Notes: generated by a model from the letters alone, not told the origin. A stretch of DNA of 64,000 nucleotides from Flavobacterium sp. (GCA_023259675.1 JALRGT010000001.1:124001-188000); one strand, 5' to 3'; shown: positions 9,247-18,155, counted from the first letter of the stretch. Program-made: numbers and translations.

Positions 9247-9663
9247 ATGGAAAATAACGTAAAAAAAATATTAGTAATTGAGGACGATCTTTTAATGGTA
9301 AAAATTCTAGAATTCGTTCTTAGAAAAGAAGGCTATGAAATAACAATTGCAAAAGATGGTATTGAAGGCCTTGAAAAACTTCAAACGTCCAATCCTGATA
9401 TGATTATTACGGATATTATTCTTCCATTTAAATCAGGACTTGAAATAATTAGTTTTGCAAAAGAAAATTTAAAACATATTCCTGTAATTGTAGTATCCTC
9501 CATGGGAGAAGAAGAAGGAACTGTAATGGAAGCATTCAATCTTGGTGCCGATGATTTTGTTCCAAAACCATTTAATCCAAATGAATTAAAAATTAGAGTA
9601 AAACGATTATTTGCCAGAAATCAAATGTTTGAAAATTCAATCAAAAGTGCTATCAGCGCTTAG
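9247..9663 (+). CDS. Stand-alone response regulator receiver protein
   Basis: The 138-residue protein is a single receiver (REC) domain: acidic pair Asp13/Asp14, phospho-acceptor Asp56 (IITDIILP), Ser84 in the Thr/Ser switch position and Lys107 (PKPF). Only about 20 residues follow, with no DNA-binding or enzymatic output domain, so it must act by binding another protein. It lies behind the HEAT, GT2 and YaiO genes with its own promoter and terminator. By inference it could switch polymer synthesis through the HEAT protein. No histidine kinase is adjacent. Confidence 0.92.
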   Translation: MENNVKKILVIEDDLLMVKILEFVLRKEGYEITIAKDGIEGLEKLQTSNPDMIITDIILPFKSGLEIISFAKENLKHIPVIVVSSMGEEEGTVMEAFNLGADDFVPKPFNPNELKIRVKRLFARNQMFENSIKSAISA

Positions 9664-9707
9664 TTTAATTGAAGTAAAAACAAACAAAATATACTTAAAT
9701 TTACGAT

Positions 9708-9745
9708 AAGCAGGATTTTCTTTAATTAAGAAAATCCTGCTTATT
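9708..9745 (+). terminator. Intrinsic terminator after the receiver gene
   Basis: AAGCAGGATTTTC pairs with GAAAATCCTGCTT around a TTTAATTAA loop and is followed by a T-rich stretch, about 45 bases after the stop at 9663. Confidence 0.85.
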
Positions 9746-9812
9746 TTGTATTTATACATTAAAACCTATAGCCTCTATACCTTACATACACTATCATTAC
9801 TCTCAAAAAGAC

Positions 9813-9820
9813 TATCTTTG
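9813..9820 (+). promoter_or_regulatory. -7 promoter element (TATCTTTG) for the helicase gene
   Basis: An exact TAnnTTTG match 17 bases before the ATG at 9838. No convincing -33 TTTG is seen at the usual distance. Confidence 0.5.
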
Positions 9821-9837
9821 CACAAAATTTACGTTTT

Positions 9838-11181
9838 ATGACCACGTTCGAACAATTCAATCTTCCAAAATCTGTACAAAAAGCAATCGATGAATTGGGA
9901 TTTGTAAACCCTACTCCTATTCAGGAAAAATCATTTTCTGTGATTATGTCTGGTCGTGATATGATGGGAATTGCCCAAACGGGGACCGGTAAAACTTTTG
10001 CCTACTTGTTGCCTTTATTGAAGCTTTATAAATTTTCTATTTCCCATACCCCAAAAATTGTAATCTTGGTTCCAACGCGAGAACTAGTGGTACAAGTGGT
10101 AGAAGAAGTGGAAAAACTGACCAAATACATGTCGGTTCGAACTTTAGGTATTTTTGGAGGTGTCAATATCAACACCCAAAAAAAAGCCGTTTTTGAAGGG
10201 ATTGATATTTTGGTGGGAACACCGGGAAGAACGATGGATTTGGCTTTGGACAATTACATCCGATTTGAGGAAACGCAGAAATTGGTTATCGATGAATTTG
10301 ATGAAATGTTGAACTTAGGATTTCGTCCTCAGCTGACTTCTCTTTTGGCCATGATGCCCAAAAAACGTCAAAATATATTGTTTTCAGCCACGATGACCGA
10401 AGAAGTAGATACTATCTTAAATGATTATTTTGATTATCCTGAAGAAGTAACACTTTCGGCATCAGGTACACCATTGGAGAACATCCAACAAATCACCTAT
10501 AACGTCCCTAATTTCAATACAAAAGTCAATCTTTTACAACATTTATTGGAAACCAATGAAGACATGAGTCGCATATTGGTTTTTGTAAATAACAAAAAGA
10601 TATCCGATATGCTTCATACGCGCATTGAAGAAGCTTTTGAAGGTCAATTTGGCGTTATTCACTCCAATAAATCTCAAAATTACCGTTTGAGTACCATGGC
10701 TGAATTTCAAGAAGGAAATTTGCGCGGACTAATCACTACCGATATTATGGCCAGAGGTTTGGATATTTCGAATATTACTCACGTAGTAAATTTTGAAATG
10801 CCCGAAGAACCTGAATTGTATATGCACAGAATAGGTAGAACTGGTCGTGCCGATGCTACGGGAACTGCCATCAGTTTTGTTACTCCTAGAGAAGAAGAAT
10901 CCAAAGTTGAAGTAGAAGTCTTGATGAATATGGAACTGGAAATTGAAGCATTTCCCGAAGAAGTAGAAATCTCCACCAAATTAATTGAACCTGAAAAGGA
11001 CAGACAACCAATTAAGTTCTTAATGAAGAAAGTAAAATTGGAAGGAGATGGTGCTTTTCAAGAAAAATCCAAAAAGAACACGAAAGTAAATCTTGGAGGC
11101 CCTTCTAAAACAAAGAAAAAAACACATGGTTCCGTAAACAGAAATATGCTGAAAACGAGAGCTAAAAAGAAGAAAAAATAA
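9838..11181 (+). CDS. DEAD-box-family RNA helicase with DEFD motif II
   Basis: The 447-residue protein has the DEAD-box motifs in order: a Q motif (NPTPIQ), AQTGTGKT (46-53), PTREL, GG, TPGR, motif II read as DEFD (152-155), SAT, ARGLD and HRIGRTGR. It should unwind short RNA duplexes with ATP in RNA metabolism. The third motif II residue is Phe, not Ala. A basic tail (KKTHGSVNRNMLKTRAKKKKK) probably adds nonspecific RNA binding. It is closest to RhlE/CshA-like helicases. It is monocistronic, with its own promoter and terminator. Confidence 0.9.
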   Translation: MTTFEQFNLPKSVQKAIDELGFVNPTPIQEKSFSVIMSGRDMMGIAQTGTGKTFAYLLPLLKLYKFSISHTPKIVILVPTRELVVQVVEEVEKLTKYMSVRTLGIFGGVNINTQKKAVFEGIDILVGTPGRTMDLALDNYIRFEETQKLVIDEFDEMLNLGFRPQLTSLLAMMPKKRQNILFSATMTEEVDTILNDYFDYPEEVTLSASGTPLENIQQITYNVPNFNTKVNLLQHLLETNEDMSRILVFVNNKKISDMLHTRIEEAFEGQFGVIHSNKSQNYRLSTMAEFQEGNLRGLITTDIMARGLDISNITHVVNFEMPEEPELYMHRIGRTGRADATGTAISFVTPREEESKVEVEVLMNMELEIEAFPEEVEISTKLIEPEKDRQPIKFLMKKVKLEGDGAFQEKSKKNTKVNLGGPSKTKKKTHGSVNRNMLKTRAKKKKK

Positions 11182-11191
11182 ATAATTAATA

Positions 11192-11225
11192 AGACTGGAG
11201 ACAAATTTTGTCTCCAGTCTTTTTA
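11192..11225 (+). terminator. Terminator between convergent helicase and redoxin genes
   Basis: AGACTGGAGACAAA pairs with TTTGTCTCCAGTCT and is followed by TTTTT on the plus strand. On the minus strand the tail is less T-rich, so it mainly serves the helicase gene. Confidence 0.88.
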
Positions 11226-11227
11226 AT

Positions 11228-11773
11228 TTATAAACTATCCCATCTTAAAAAATTCTCCAACGGATAGTGATCCACCACACTGTCCCCATAATGAGCAATC
11301 CGGATAATTTTATCTTCGTCTATTAAAAAATCTGCAGGAATTTGATTTACTGTCCCTTCTACTTTTGAAATAATTTTATAGCCTTTTTTCAAAGCCAATA
11401 ATATATTCTCTAATCCTTTTAAAGAAAGTGTTTTTAAAGTTTTAAGCCAAGATGGTTTGACTCCGTACATTCTATACAATTCCCTATTAGGGTCGGCTAG
11501 TATAGTAAAATGAAAATCATGCCGATCTACAATATATTCCATTAAACTTTCAGCAGAAGATTCGAAAACAGCAATCACTTTCAGATTGTTTTTCTCAAAA
11601 TACTCTTTTTGTTGCATAATTTTAGCTATTTGCACATTGCACATCGGACAAGTGGCATACCTAAAAAAACTTAAAATAATTTTTTGATTTTGAATTTGAG
11701 CAAGATTAACTGTATTTCCAAAAATATCCTGTACTGCAAATAGTGGAGCCTTTTGACCGGGAATAAATTTCAT
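11228..11773 (-). CDS. Peroxiredoxin-like redoxin (AhpC/TSA family)
   Basis: The 181-residue protein has a thioredoxin fold: GQKAPLFAVQDIFGNTVNL, then SFFRYATCPMCNVQ with Cys42 and Cys45 as a CxxC pair, then FTILADPNRELYRMYGV, the usual AhpC/TSA strand region. There is no signal peptide, so it is cytoplasmic. The CPMC arrangement differs from classical peroxiredoxins (TxxC) and recalls peroxiredoxin-like AhpC/TSA proteins; a disulfide reductase role is possible. It is the last gene of a minus-strand set with a Crp/Fnr regulator 66 bases upstream. Confidence 0.82.
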   Translation of the reverse strand: MKFIPGQKAPLFAVQDIFGNTVNLAQIQNQKIILSFFRYATCPMCNVQIAKIMQQKEYFEKNNLKVIAVFESSAESLMEYIVDRHDFHFTILADPNRELYRMYGVKPSWLKTLKTLSLKGLENILLALKKGYKIISKVEGTVNQIPADFLIDEDKIIRIAHYGDSVVDHYPLENFLRWDSL

Positions 11774-11839
11774 GAAGTATCGTTTTTAAATTAATACTAC
11801 AAATTTGAATTTAAAATAAGTTTTCCCTCTTGATTCAAA

Positions 11840-12415
11840 TCAAGAAATTTTAGCCCTAATTCTGCTTAAGGTTTCAGGCTTCATCATTAAGTAGGAAGCA
11901 ATTAATTTTAGAGGAACCCTATTCAGCAAATGACCACTCCTGTGCATGAATACCTCATATCGTTCTTGAGGCTTAAGGGTTAATAATTCGACTTGACGCT
12001 GTATATGTCCCGACAAAGTAATCTCTAACATAGATTGATACCATAATGCAATTTCAGTATTCTTATAAATTAATTGCATTAAATCTGTTTTAGCAATGGC
12101 AACAAGATCAGTATCTAAAATTGCTTCAATACTTATTGAAGATGGTTTACCTTCTATGAAAGTCTGAAAACAAGTAATCAATGAATTTTCATAAGCAAAA
12201 CCTAACGTTATTTGCTCCCCGTTTTTATCTATAACAAACAATCGAACACAACCTTTTTTTACAAAATACAAATTGGAATCCAGTTGATTAAAATCCAACA
12301 ATAATTCTTTAGCTTTAATTGTTTTGTCCTTTTGCCAAACTTGCAATAATTCATTGACTGAAAGAACTCCTAATTTTTTTGAATGTATCAAAAACTGATT
12401 TAATGCTAGATTCAT
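11840..12415 (-). CDS. Crp/Fnr-family transcriptional regulator
   Basis: The 191-residue protein has a cyclic-nucleotide-binding-type beta roll (about residues 25-115; SNLYFVKKGCVRLFVIDKNG) and a C-terminal winged helix (RVPLKLIASYLMMKPETLSRIRAKI). There is no N-terminal Cys cluster, so it is not an Fnr-type iron-sulfur sensor. Many Bacteroidetes carry such short Crp-like regulators with unknown ligands. It lies between a lactonase gene and a redoxin gene on the same strand, so it may control the redoxin. Confidence 0.88.
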   Translation of the reverse strand: MNLALNQFLIHSKKLGVLSVNELLQVWQKDKTIKAKELLLDFNQLDSNLYFVKKGCVRLFVIDKNGEQITLGFAYENSLITCFQTFIEGKPSSISIEAILDTDLVAIAKTDLMQLIYKNTEIALWYQSMLEITLSGHIQRQVELLTLKPQERYEVFMHRSGHLLNRVPLKLIASYLMMKPETLSRIRAKIS

Positions 12416-12456
12416 TAATGCCCTTTAAAATTAAATATTATAGATACAATTCCTTT

Positions 12457-13569
12457 TTAAGATTTAGTAAAAACCAAACAAACCGGTGAACACAATTCGA
12501 TTCTTTTTCCGGTATCGGTCAATTTTCCGGTTGTTTTATCCCTTTTAAAAATAACTATATCATTAGTGTATTGGTGTGCCACTAACAAGAAATTTCCCGT
12601 TGGATCTACTGCAAAATTACGAGGACCATCGCCTAAAGTACTGGTTCTTTGTACAAACTCTAATTTTCCGTTTTTCAATATTTTAAAACAGCTAATATCA
12701 TTTGCTTCTTTTCTGTTAGTTGCATACAAATACTTCTCATCAGGCGAAATATGGATATCCGCAGCAGTAAAATTTTCTTTATAGCCATCCGCTAAAACCG
12801 TTGTTTCTTGTACTAATGTCAATTTCCCTTCCTTATAATCCAAAACAGATATTGTTCCGTCCAATTCTTGCAACAAATAGGCTTTTTTTCCATTTTTACT
12901 AAAGGTAAAATGTCTGGGACCGCTTCCTGCTTTTAGACTAATACTATCTTTTAATTTTAAAGGTTTCGTTGCATTTGGACTGTATTGATAAGAATAGACT
13001 TTATCCGTGCCTAAATCGGTAGCTAAAACAAATTGATGATCGGGAGAAAATTGTACCATGTGCGCATGTGCCTTCTCTTGTCTCTTGGTATTTGATCCTT
13101 TACCATAATGTTGTTCCAGTTGCTTCAATTGAGTCAGACTACCGACATTATTTTTACCAAAGACCGCAACACTTCCACCTGAATAATTGGCCGTTATTAC
13201 ATTTTTTTCATCGTTAATAATAAAACAAGGACCCGCGCTATTAGTATTTTCTTTATTGATAAAATCTAATTTTCCACTTGGGGCATTGTAACGAAAAGCA
13301 CTTACATAACTATCTTCTCCATTTTCATTAGCCGAATAAACAAATGAATTATCTGCTGAAACAGTAATAAAACTTGGATTATCTATTGGTTTTTCAGTGG
13401 CATTTTTAAAACTAAATTCAGCTGTATTCGAATCAAATTCGTAAACATAAATTCCTTTGCTCTCACAGCTTTTAGTGTAGGTTCCTATAAGTAAATTCCA
13501 TTTATTTTTCTGAGCTTGTGCCGTTGTTAAAACAAAAATCAGTAGAAGGGCAAAATTTATTTTTTTCAT
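12457..13569 (-). CDS. Secreted lactonase, 7-bladed propeller (PF10282-like)
   Basis: The 370-residue protein has a signal peptide (cleavage after AQAQ, about residue 20) and repeated propeller segments such as NPSFITVSADNSFVYSANENG, GPRHFTFSKNGKKAYLLQELDG and GPRNFAVDPTGNFLLVAHQ. This matches the lactonase family whose best known member is E. coli 6-phosphogluconolactonase Pgl. The signal peptide puts it in the periplasm, so a cytosolic pentose-phosphate role is unlikely and the substrate is open. It is first in the minus-strand group before the Crp/Fnr gene. Confidence 0.85.
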   Translation of the reverse strand: MKKINFALLLIFVLTTAQAQKNKWNLLIGTYTKSCESKGIYVYEFDSNTAEFSFKNATEKPIDNPSFITVSADNSFVYSANENGEDSYVSAFRYNAPSGKLDFINKENTNSAGPCFIINDEKNVITANYSGGSVAVFGKNNVGSLTQLKQLEQHYGKGSNTKRQEKAHAHMVQFSPDHQFVLATDLGTDKVYSYQYSPNATKPLKLKDSISLKAGSGPRHFTFSKNGKKAYLLQELDGTISVLDYKEGKLTLVQETTVLADGYKENFTAADIHISPDEKYLYATNRKEANDISCFKILKNGKLEFVQRTSTLGDGPRNFAVDPTGNFLLVAHQYTNDIVIFKRDKTTGKLTDTGKRIELCSPVCLVFTKS

Positions 13570-13680
13570 ATTAATTATTTAAAAGAAAGGCTAAAATACA
13601 TAATATATATTTACGATGAATCACTATAGACTATTGATTAAATTTTATAAAATCAGGAACCCAAACTGTAAACAAATTTG

Positions 13681-13688
13681 TATTTTTG
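13681..13688 (+). promoter_or_regulatory. -7 promoter element (TATTTTTG) before the BatA-like gene
   Basis: An exact TAnnTTTG match 62 bases before the ATG at 13751, in the divergent gap with the lactonase gene. No clear -33 element was found. Confidence 0.4.
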
Positions 13689-13750
13689 ATTACTCGAATT
13701 GAAAGCACTGCCATATAAAACAATTACAGTGAAGTAATCCCAACATCCGA

Positions 13751-15679
13751 ATGCATTTTAAACATCCCGAAATTTTATACTTCCTATTCTTGTTGATTGT
13801 ACCAATTTTGGTTCATTTATTTCAATTCAGACGTTTTAAAAAAGAATATTTCACCAATGTTCGCTTCTTAAAATCACTTTCCATACAAACCCGAAAAAGT
13901 TCCAAAATAAAGAAATGGCTGCTTTTGACCTGCCGTTTACTGCTTCTCACTTTTCTGATTCTGGCATTTGCCCAGCCCTATTTTGACGCCAAAGACAACA
14001 AAAATGCTTCCAATGAAATGTACATCGTCTTGGATAATTCGTTCAGTATGCAAGCCAAAGGCAAAAAAGGGGAATTATTGAAACGCTCCATTCAGGAGCT
14101 GTTAGAACAAACTCCCGAAAACACAACCTTTTCCTTACTGACCAATTCCGATCAATATTGGGAAACCAATATAAAGTCGATTAGAAACACACTTCAAAAC
14201 ATCAATTATGGTGCGACTTCATTTGATTTGGACAATGTCATCAGTCAAATAAAAAACCATCAATCGGCTTTCAAAAAGGACGTTCTCATCATTACGGACG
14301 GAATTGGAATAAACCAAAAAAAGTTAAAAAACTTCGATAAAAATCACATTCCATATTTCATCCTTCCAAAAGCGGAGCAAAAAAACAATGCTGCAATTGA
14401 CAGTGTGTACATCAATGAAACACTGGATAATTTCTATGAAATAAGCGTTCAATTATCACATCATGGAACCGATTACAAACCGATTCCGGTCGCTATTTAC
14501 AATCAAAATAAGCTAATTGCCAAAACAGTGGCAAATTTTGAATCATCCAAGAAAATACTGAATTTCACCATTCCGAAACAGGATTTTCATGGTTATGTTT
14601 CAATTATCGATAACGGTCTTTCTTATGACAACACATTCTTTTTTAGTATTTTAAAATCTTCTAAAACCAACATAATCAGTATTGGAGAAACGGAGAAAAG
14701 CAATTTTTTAAGTCGAATTTTTACTGCCGAAGAATTCAACTACAGCAATTCTACAATCAATTCACTCGAATACAATGCCATCGAGAAACAAAATACTATC
14801 GTTTTGAATGAACTCGAAGAAATTCCGCAAGCATTACAAATTACGCTAAAATCCTTTGTGGAAAAAGGGGGCAATCTAATTCTTATTCCATCCGAAAAAA
14901 CAAATGTTCAAAACATCAATCCCTTTTTGTCTAATTTTGGTCCCATTCAACTAAAACCCCTTCAAAAAAATGAAAAATTAGTCACCAAAATCAATTTCAA
15001 TAATCCTTTATTCCATGGAGTCTTTGAAAATAAAATCACTAATTTTCAATATCCGAAAACCAAAAGTGCTTTTGAAATTTCAGGTTCAAATCCGATTGCA
15101 CTTTACTATGAAGACCAAAGTGCTTTTTTAAGTACACTATCGAATTCCATGGCGACTGTCTATCTTTTTTCTGCTCCCATAAATACCAATAATTCTAATT
15201 TTCAGCAATCGCCACTTATCGTTCCAACTTTTTATAAAATGGCGACCACCAATAAAAAAAGCGCTATAAATGCTTTCACTATTGGTAACAAAAACCCATA
15301 TTTAGTTGATGTAGCTCTTACTAAAGATGCCGTTTTAGAAGTAAGAAATGATGAGCAACAGTTTATTCCCATTCAGCAAATCCTCAACAACAAAGTCAAA
15401 TTGGTTTTTAATGATTTACCCGAAGAAGCCGGAAATTTTAAAATATACAATCAAAAAGAAGCGGTCGAAAATATAAGTTTTAACTACAGCAGAACCGAAA
15501 GTGATCTTACCGAAGTCGATGAAAACGTATTTTCGGAATACCAAATCATGCCTTCTGTAGCATCTGTTTTTGACACTTTACAAACCAACAGAACAGACCA
15601 ACAAATTTGGAAATGGTTTGTTATCTTTGCACTGCTCTTTTTGGTAACAGAAATGGCAATTATACGATTCCTGAAATAA
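13751..15679 (+). CDS. BatA/VWA-domain membrane protein
   Basis: The 642-residue protein starts with the N-terminal aerotolerance-regulator segment (TIGR02226; HPEILYFLFLLIVPILVHLF), followed by a second membrane helix (about 57-75). A von Willebrand A-like domain then carries the MIDAS motif DNSFS (Asp95, Ser97, Ser99). A large beta-rich periplasmic part and a final membrane helix (about 622-640) complete it. Such proteins accompany Bat operons, but no moxR or other bat gene is adjacent here. The role is unknown; envelope stress or protein assembly is a guess. Confidence 0.85.
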   Translation: MHFKHPEILYFLFLLIVPILVHLFQFRRFKKEYFTNVRFLKSLSIQTRKSSKIKKWLLLTCRLLLLTFLILAFAQPYFDAKDNKNASNEMYIVLDNSFSMQAKGKKGELLKRSIQELLEQTPENTTFSLLTNSDQYWETNIKSIRNTLQNINYGATSFDLDNVISQIKNHQSAFKKDVLIITDGIGINQKKLKNFDKNHIPYFILPKAEQKNNAAIDSVYINETLDNFYEISVQLSHHGTDYKPIPVAIYNQNKLIAKTVANFESSKKILNFTIPKQDFHGYVSIIDNGLSYDNTFFFSILKSSKTNIISIGETEKSNFLSRIFTAEEFNYSNSTINSLEYNAIEKQNTIVLNELEEIPQALQITLKSFVEKGGNLILIPSEKTNVQNINPFLSNFGPIQLKPLQKNEKLVTKINFNNPLFHGVFENKITNFQYPKTKSAFEISGSNPIALYYEDQSAFLSTLSNSMATVYLFSAPINTNNSNFQQSPLIVPTFYKMATTNKKSAINAFTIGNKNPYLVDVALTKDAVLEVRNDEQQFIPIQQILNNKVKLVFNDLPEEAGNFKIYNQKEAVENISFNYSRTESDLTEVDENVFSEYQIMPSVASVFDTLQTNRTDQQIWKWFVIFALLFLVTEMAIIRFLK

Positions 15680-15811
15680 TCCATTTTAGGAATCATGAAT
15701 TTTAAAATAATTATCTACATATGAAATGAGCATAACCGATAAATTGGTAACAAACACCAATGATGATATGCGAATTACATATGACCGATAAAAAACTATA
15801 AATATCAACAT

Positions 15812-17065
15812 ATGAAACTAATCATCCGAGGCACCAAAATTATTGATCCTAAAAGCACTTTCCACAACCAGAAAGCAGATCTTTTAATTGTAGATGGATT
15901 GATAAAACAAATAGGAACTTCTCTTGAAAACACTGAAAATGCGGAGGAAGTGAAACTGGAAAATCTTCACGTTTCCCAAGGATGGTTTGACAGTAGCGTT
16001 TCTCTTGGCGAACCTGGTTTTGAAGACAGAGAAACCATTGCAAACGGATTGGATGTCGCTGCCAAAAGTGGTTTTACGGCCATAGCACTTCAACCCAACT
16101 CCAATCCCATTATTGACAACCAATCACAGGTTCATTTTGTAATTAACAGTGCCCGAAATAAAGCAACTGAACTTTTCCCAATTGGAGCCTTAACCAAAGG
16201 AAGTGAAGGAAAAGACATGGCTGAATTGTTTGACATGAAAAATGTGGGCGCCGTTGCTTTTGGGGATTATAATAAAAGTTTAGACAATGCCAATTTGTTA
16301 AAAATTGCCTTGCAATATGTCCAAAACTTTGACGGATTGGTTATTGCTTTTGCACAAGATGAAAAAATAAAAGGAAACGGAATGGTAAACGAAGGAGCTG
16401 TTTCAACTCGATTAGGATTGAAAGGAATTCCGAATCTTGCCGAAGAACTTCAAGTCGCCAGAAATTTATTTTTGTTGGAATATACCGGCGGAAAATTACA
16501 CATCCCGACCATTTCGACAGCCAAATCAGTTGAATTAATTAAAGAGGCGAAAGCCAAAGGATTGAATGTAAGCTGTAGTGTTGCTGTGCATCACCTTGTT
16601 TTAACCGATGAAAAACTGGAAGGTTTTGATACGCGTTTTAAAGTTACTCCCCCTTTGCGCACAGAGGAAGACCGTAAAGCATTAGTACAGGGAATTCTGG
16701 ACGACACCATCGACATGATTACAACCGATCATAATCCGATTGACATCGAACACAAGAAAATGGAGTTTGACATGGCCAAAAACGGAACTATCGGTTTGGA
16801 AAGTGCTTTTGGTGCTTTAAGAACCGTACTGCCATTAGAAAAAATAATCGAAAAATTAACTTCGGGCAAAACTATATTTGGTTTGGATTCCCCTACAATC
16901 CAAGAAGGAGAAAAAGCGAATATCAGTTTATTTAATCCTGACGGAAAAAACATTTTCTCCAAAACAGCTATCTTATCCAAATCTAAAAATTCTGCTTTCC
17001 TTGGAACAGAAACTTTGGGAAAAGCCTATGGAATCATCAATCAAGGACAATTAATTTTAGGATAA
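15812..17065 (+). CDS. Dihydroorotase-like protein, probably inactive
   Basis: The 417-residue protein is clearly a type I dihydroorotase homologue (LEGFDTRFKVTPPLRTEEDR, TTDHNPIDIEHK, GTIGLESAFGAL). The metal site is degraded: the usual DxHxHxREPG is DSSVSLGEPG here (residues 60-69), so both zinc histidines are Ser62 and Ser64 and the substrate Arg is Gly66. The usual HVST strand motif reads TIST, so another ligand is gone. It resembles the noncatalytic PyrC-prime class that partners aspartate transcarbamoylase in some bacteria. A functional pyrC should exist elsewhere. It leads a group with a small membrane gene and an esterase. Confidence 0.85.
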   Translation: MKLIIRGTKIIDPKSTFHNQKADLLIVDGLIKQIGTSLENTENAEEVKLENLHVSQGWFDSSVSLGEPGFEDRETIANGLDVAAKSGFTAIALQPNSNPIIDNQSQVHFVINSARNKATELFPIGALTKGSEGKDMAELFDMKNVGAVAFGDYNKSLDNANLLKIALQYVQNFDGLVIAFAQDEKIKGNGMVNEGAVSTRLGLKGIPNLAEELQVARNLFLLEYTGGKLHIPTISTAKSVELIKEAKAKGLNVSCSVAVHHLVLTDEKLEGFDTRFKVTPPLRTEEDRKALVQGILDDTIDMITTDHNPIDIEHKKMEFDMAKNGTIGLESAFGALRTVLPLEKIIEKLTSGKTIFGLDSPTIQEGEKANISLFNPDGKNIFSKTAILSKSKNSAFLGTETLGKAYGIINQGQLILG

Positions 17066-17071
17066 ACAACC

Positions 17072-17398
17072 ATGAATAATACAATCGAAAAAGGTAAAAC
17101 TGCTGCCATTACCAGTTATATACTCGGGATTGGCGTTTTTATAGCCATGTCCATGAATTCGGAAGACAAAAACACTTTTGCATCATTTCATATCCGCCAA
17201 GGATTAGGATTAACGTTGACTTTTATTTCGTTAGGATTAATTATCAGCAACTTTGACAGTTTACTGATTTCTTTCCCCATGTGGATTTGCATTTCTGTTT
17301 TATGGACTTACGGCATATTTACTGCTATAAAAGGCGAAACAAAACCCGTTCCTTTACTAGGCAAATTATATCAAAAATGGTTTGCAAACATATCCTAA
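17072..17398 (+). CDS. Small membrane protein, DUF4870/Tic20-like
   Basis: The 108-residue protein has an N-terminal helix (KGKTAAITSYILGIGVFIAM), a conserved-looking FHIRQGLGLTL segment and two further hydrophobic helices. The F-H-x-R-Q-G pattern is typical of the small DUF4870/Tic20-like membrane proteins. Function is unknown. It starts 6 bases after the dihydroorotase-like gene and ends 4 bases before the esterase start, so all three are one transcript. Confidence 0.72.
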   Translation: MNNTIEKGKTAAITSYILGIGVFIAMSMNSEDKNTFASFHIRQGLGLTLTFISLGLIISNFDSLLISFPMWICISVLWTYGIFTAIKGETKPVPLLGKLYQKWFANIS

Positions 17399-17402
17399 CA
17401 AC

Positions 17403-18050
17403 ATGAATTTATCTTTAGAATACCTCATTAGAGAACCCAAAATAAAATTAGATAAAAATCCGCTTATACTTTTATTGCATGGTTACGGCAGTAATGAAAA
17501 AGATTTATTTTCGTTTGCCAGTGAACTTCCTGAAAAATACTATATCGTTTCGGCAAGAGCCCCTTATGATTTACAATACGGAAGTTACGCTTGGTTTGCC
17601 ATCAATTTTGATGCCGACCAAAATAAATTTTCGGATAATGAACAAGCCAAACAATCCCGTGATTTGATTGCCACTTTTGTAGACGAATTAATTCAGCACT
17701 ATCCAATCGATGCACAAGACGTTACTTTAATTGGTTTTAGCCAAGGTTCTGTTTTAAGCTATGCCGTGGCACTTTCTTATCCTGAAAAAATTCAGGGTGT
17801 AGTGGCAATGAGCGGTTATTTGAATACCGAAATCATTAAAGATGGTTTTGAAAACAATGATTTCAATAAACTTCGCGTTTTTGCTTCCCATGGTACCGTT
17901 GACCAAGTTATCCCTGTAGAATGGGCCAGAAAAACTCCAGCAATTTTAAACCAATTAGACATCCCTGTAGTTTACAAAGAATATCCTGTAGGACATGGTG
18001 TTGCTCCTCAAAATTTTTATGATTTCAGGAATTGGCTGTTAGAAAAATAG
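17403..18050 (+). CDS. Alpha/beta hydrolase, carboxylesterase/phospholipase family
   Basis: The 215-residue protein has the oxyanion segment LLLHGYGSNEKDLF, the nucleophile elbow GFSQGS, the acid in HGTVDQVIPVEWARK and the histidine in YPVGHGVAP, all as in the YpfH/carboxylesterase-2 family. It is cytoplasmic by lack of a signal. Substrate is unknown. The ATG at 17403 is chosen: an earlier TTG at 17382 would overlap the preceding gene and add seven residues without similarity. Its stop is directly followed by a heptamer array. Confidence 0.85.
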   Translation: MNLSLEYLIREPKIKLDKNPLILLLHGYGSNEKDLFSFASELPEKYYIVSARAPYDLQYGSYAWFAINFDADQNKFSDNEQAKQSRDLIATFVDELIQHYPIDAQDVTLIGFSQGSVLSYAVALSYPEKIQGVVAMSGYLNTEIIKDGFENNDFNKLRVFASHGTVDQVIPVEWARKTPAILNQLDIPVVYKEYPVGHGVAPQNFYDFRNWLLEK

Positions 18051-18155
18051 TGAGCAGTATTGAGTGTTCAGTACTCAGTGTTCAGTACTCAGTGTTCAGT
18101 ACTCAGTGTTCATTGAGCAGTATTTAGTAAACTGAACACTGAACACTGTATACTA
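18051..18155. repeat. Heptanucleotide array filling a convergent gap
   Basis: Fifteen in-phase 7-base units, mostly alternating TGTTCAG and TACTCAG, run from the base after the esterase TAG to the stop codon of the convergent gene. The last units (AACACTG twice) are inverted relative to CAGTGTT, so CAGTGTTCA near 18105 can pair with TGAACACTG near 18133. It may work as a bidirectional terminator. Confidence 0.75.

Noticed and set aside
18051..18155. Repeat array as a possible CRISPR
   Set aside because: Units are 7 bases with no spacers, and no cas genes are present.
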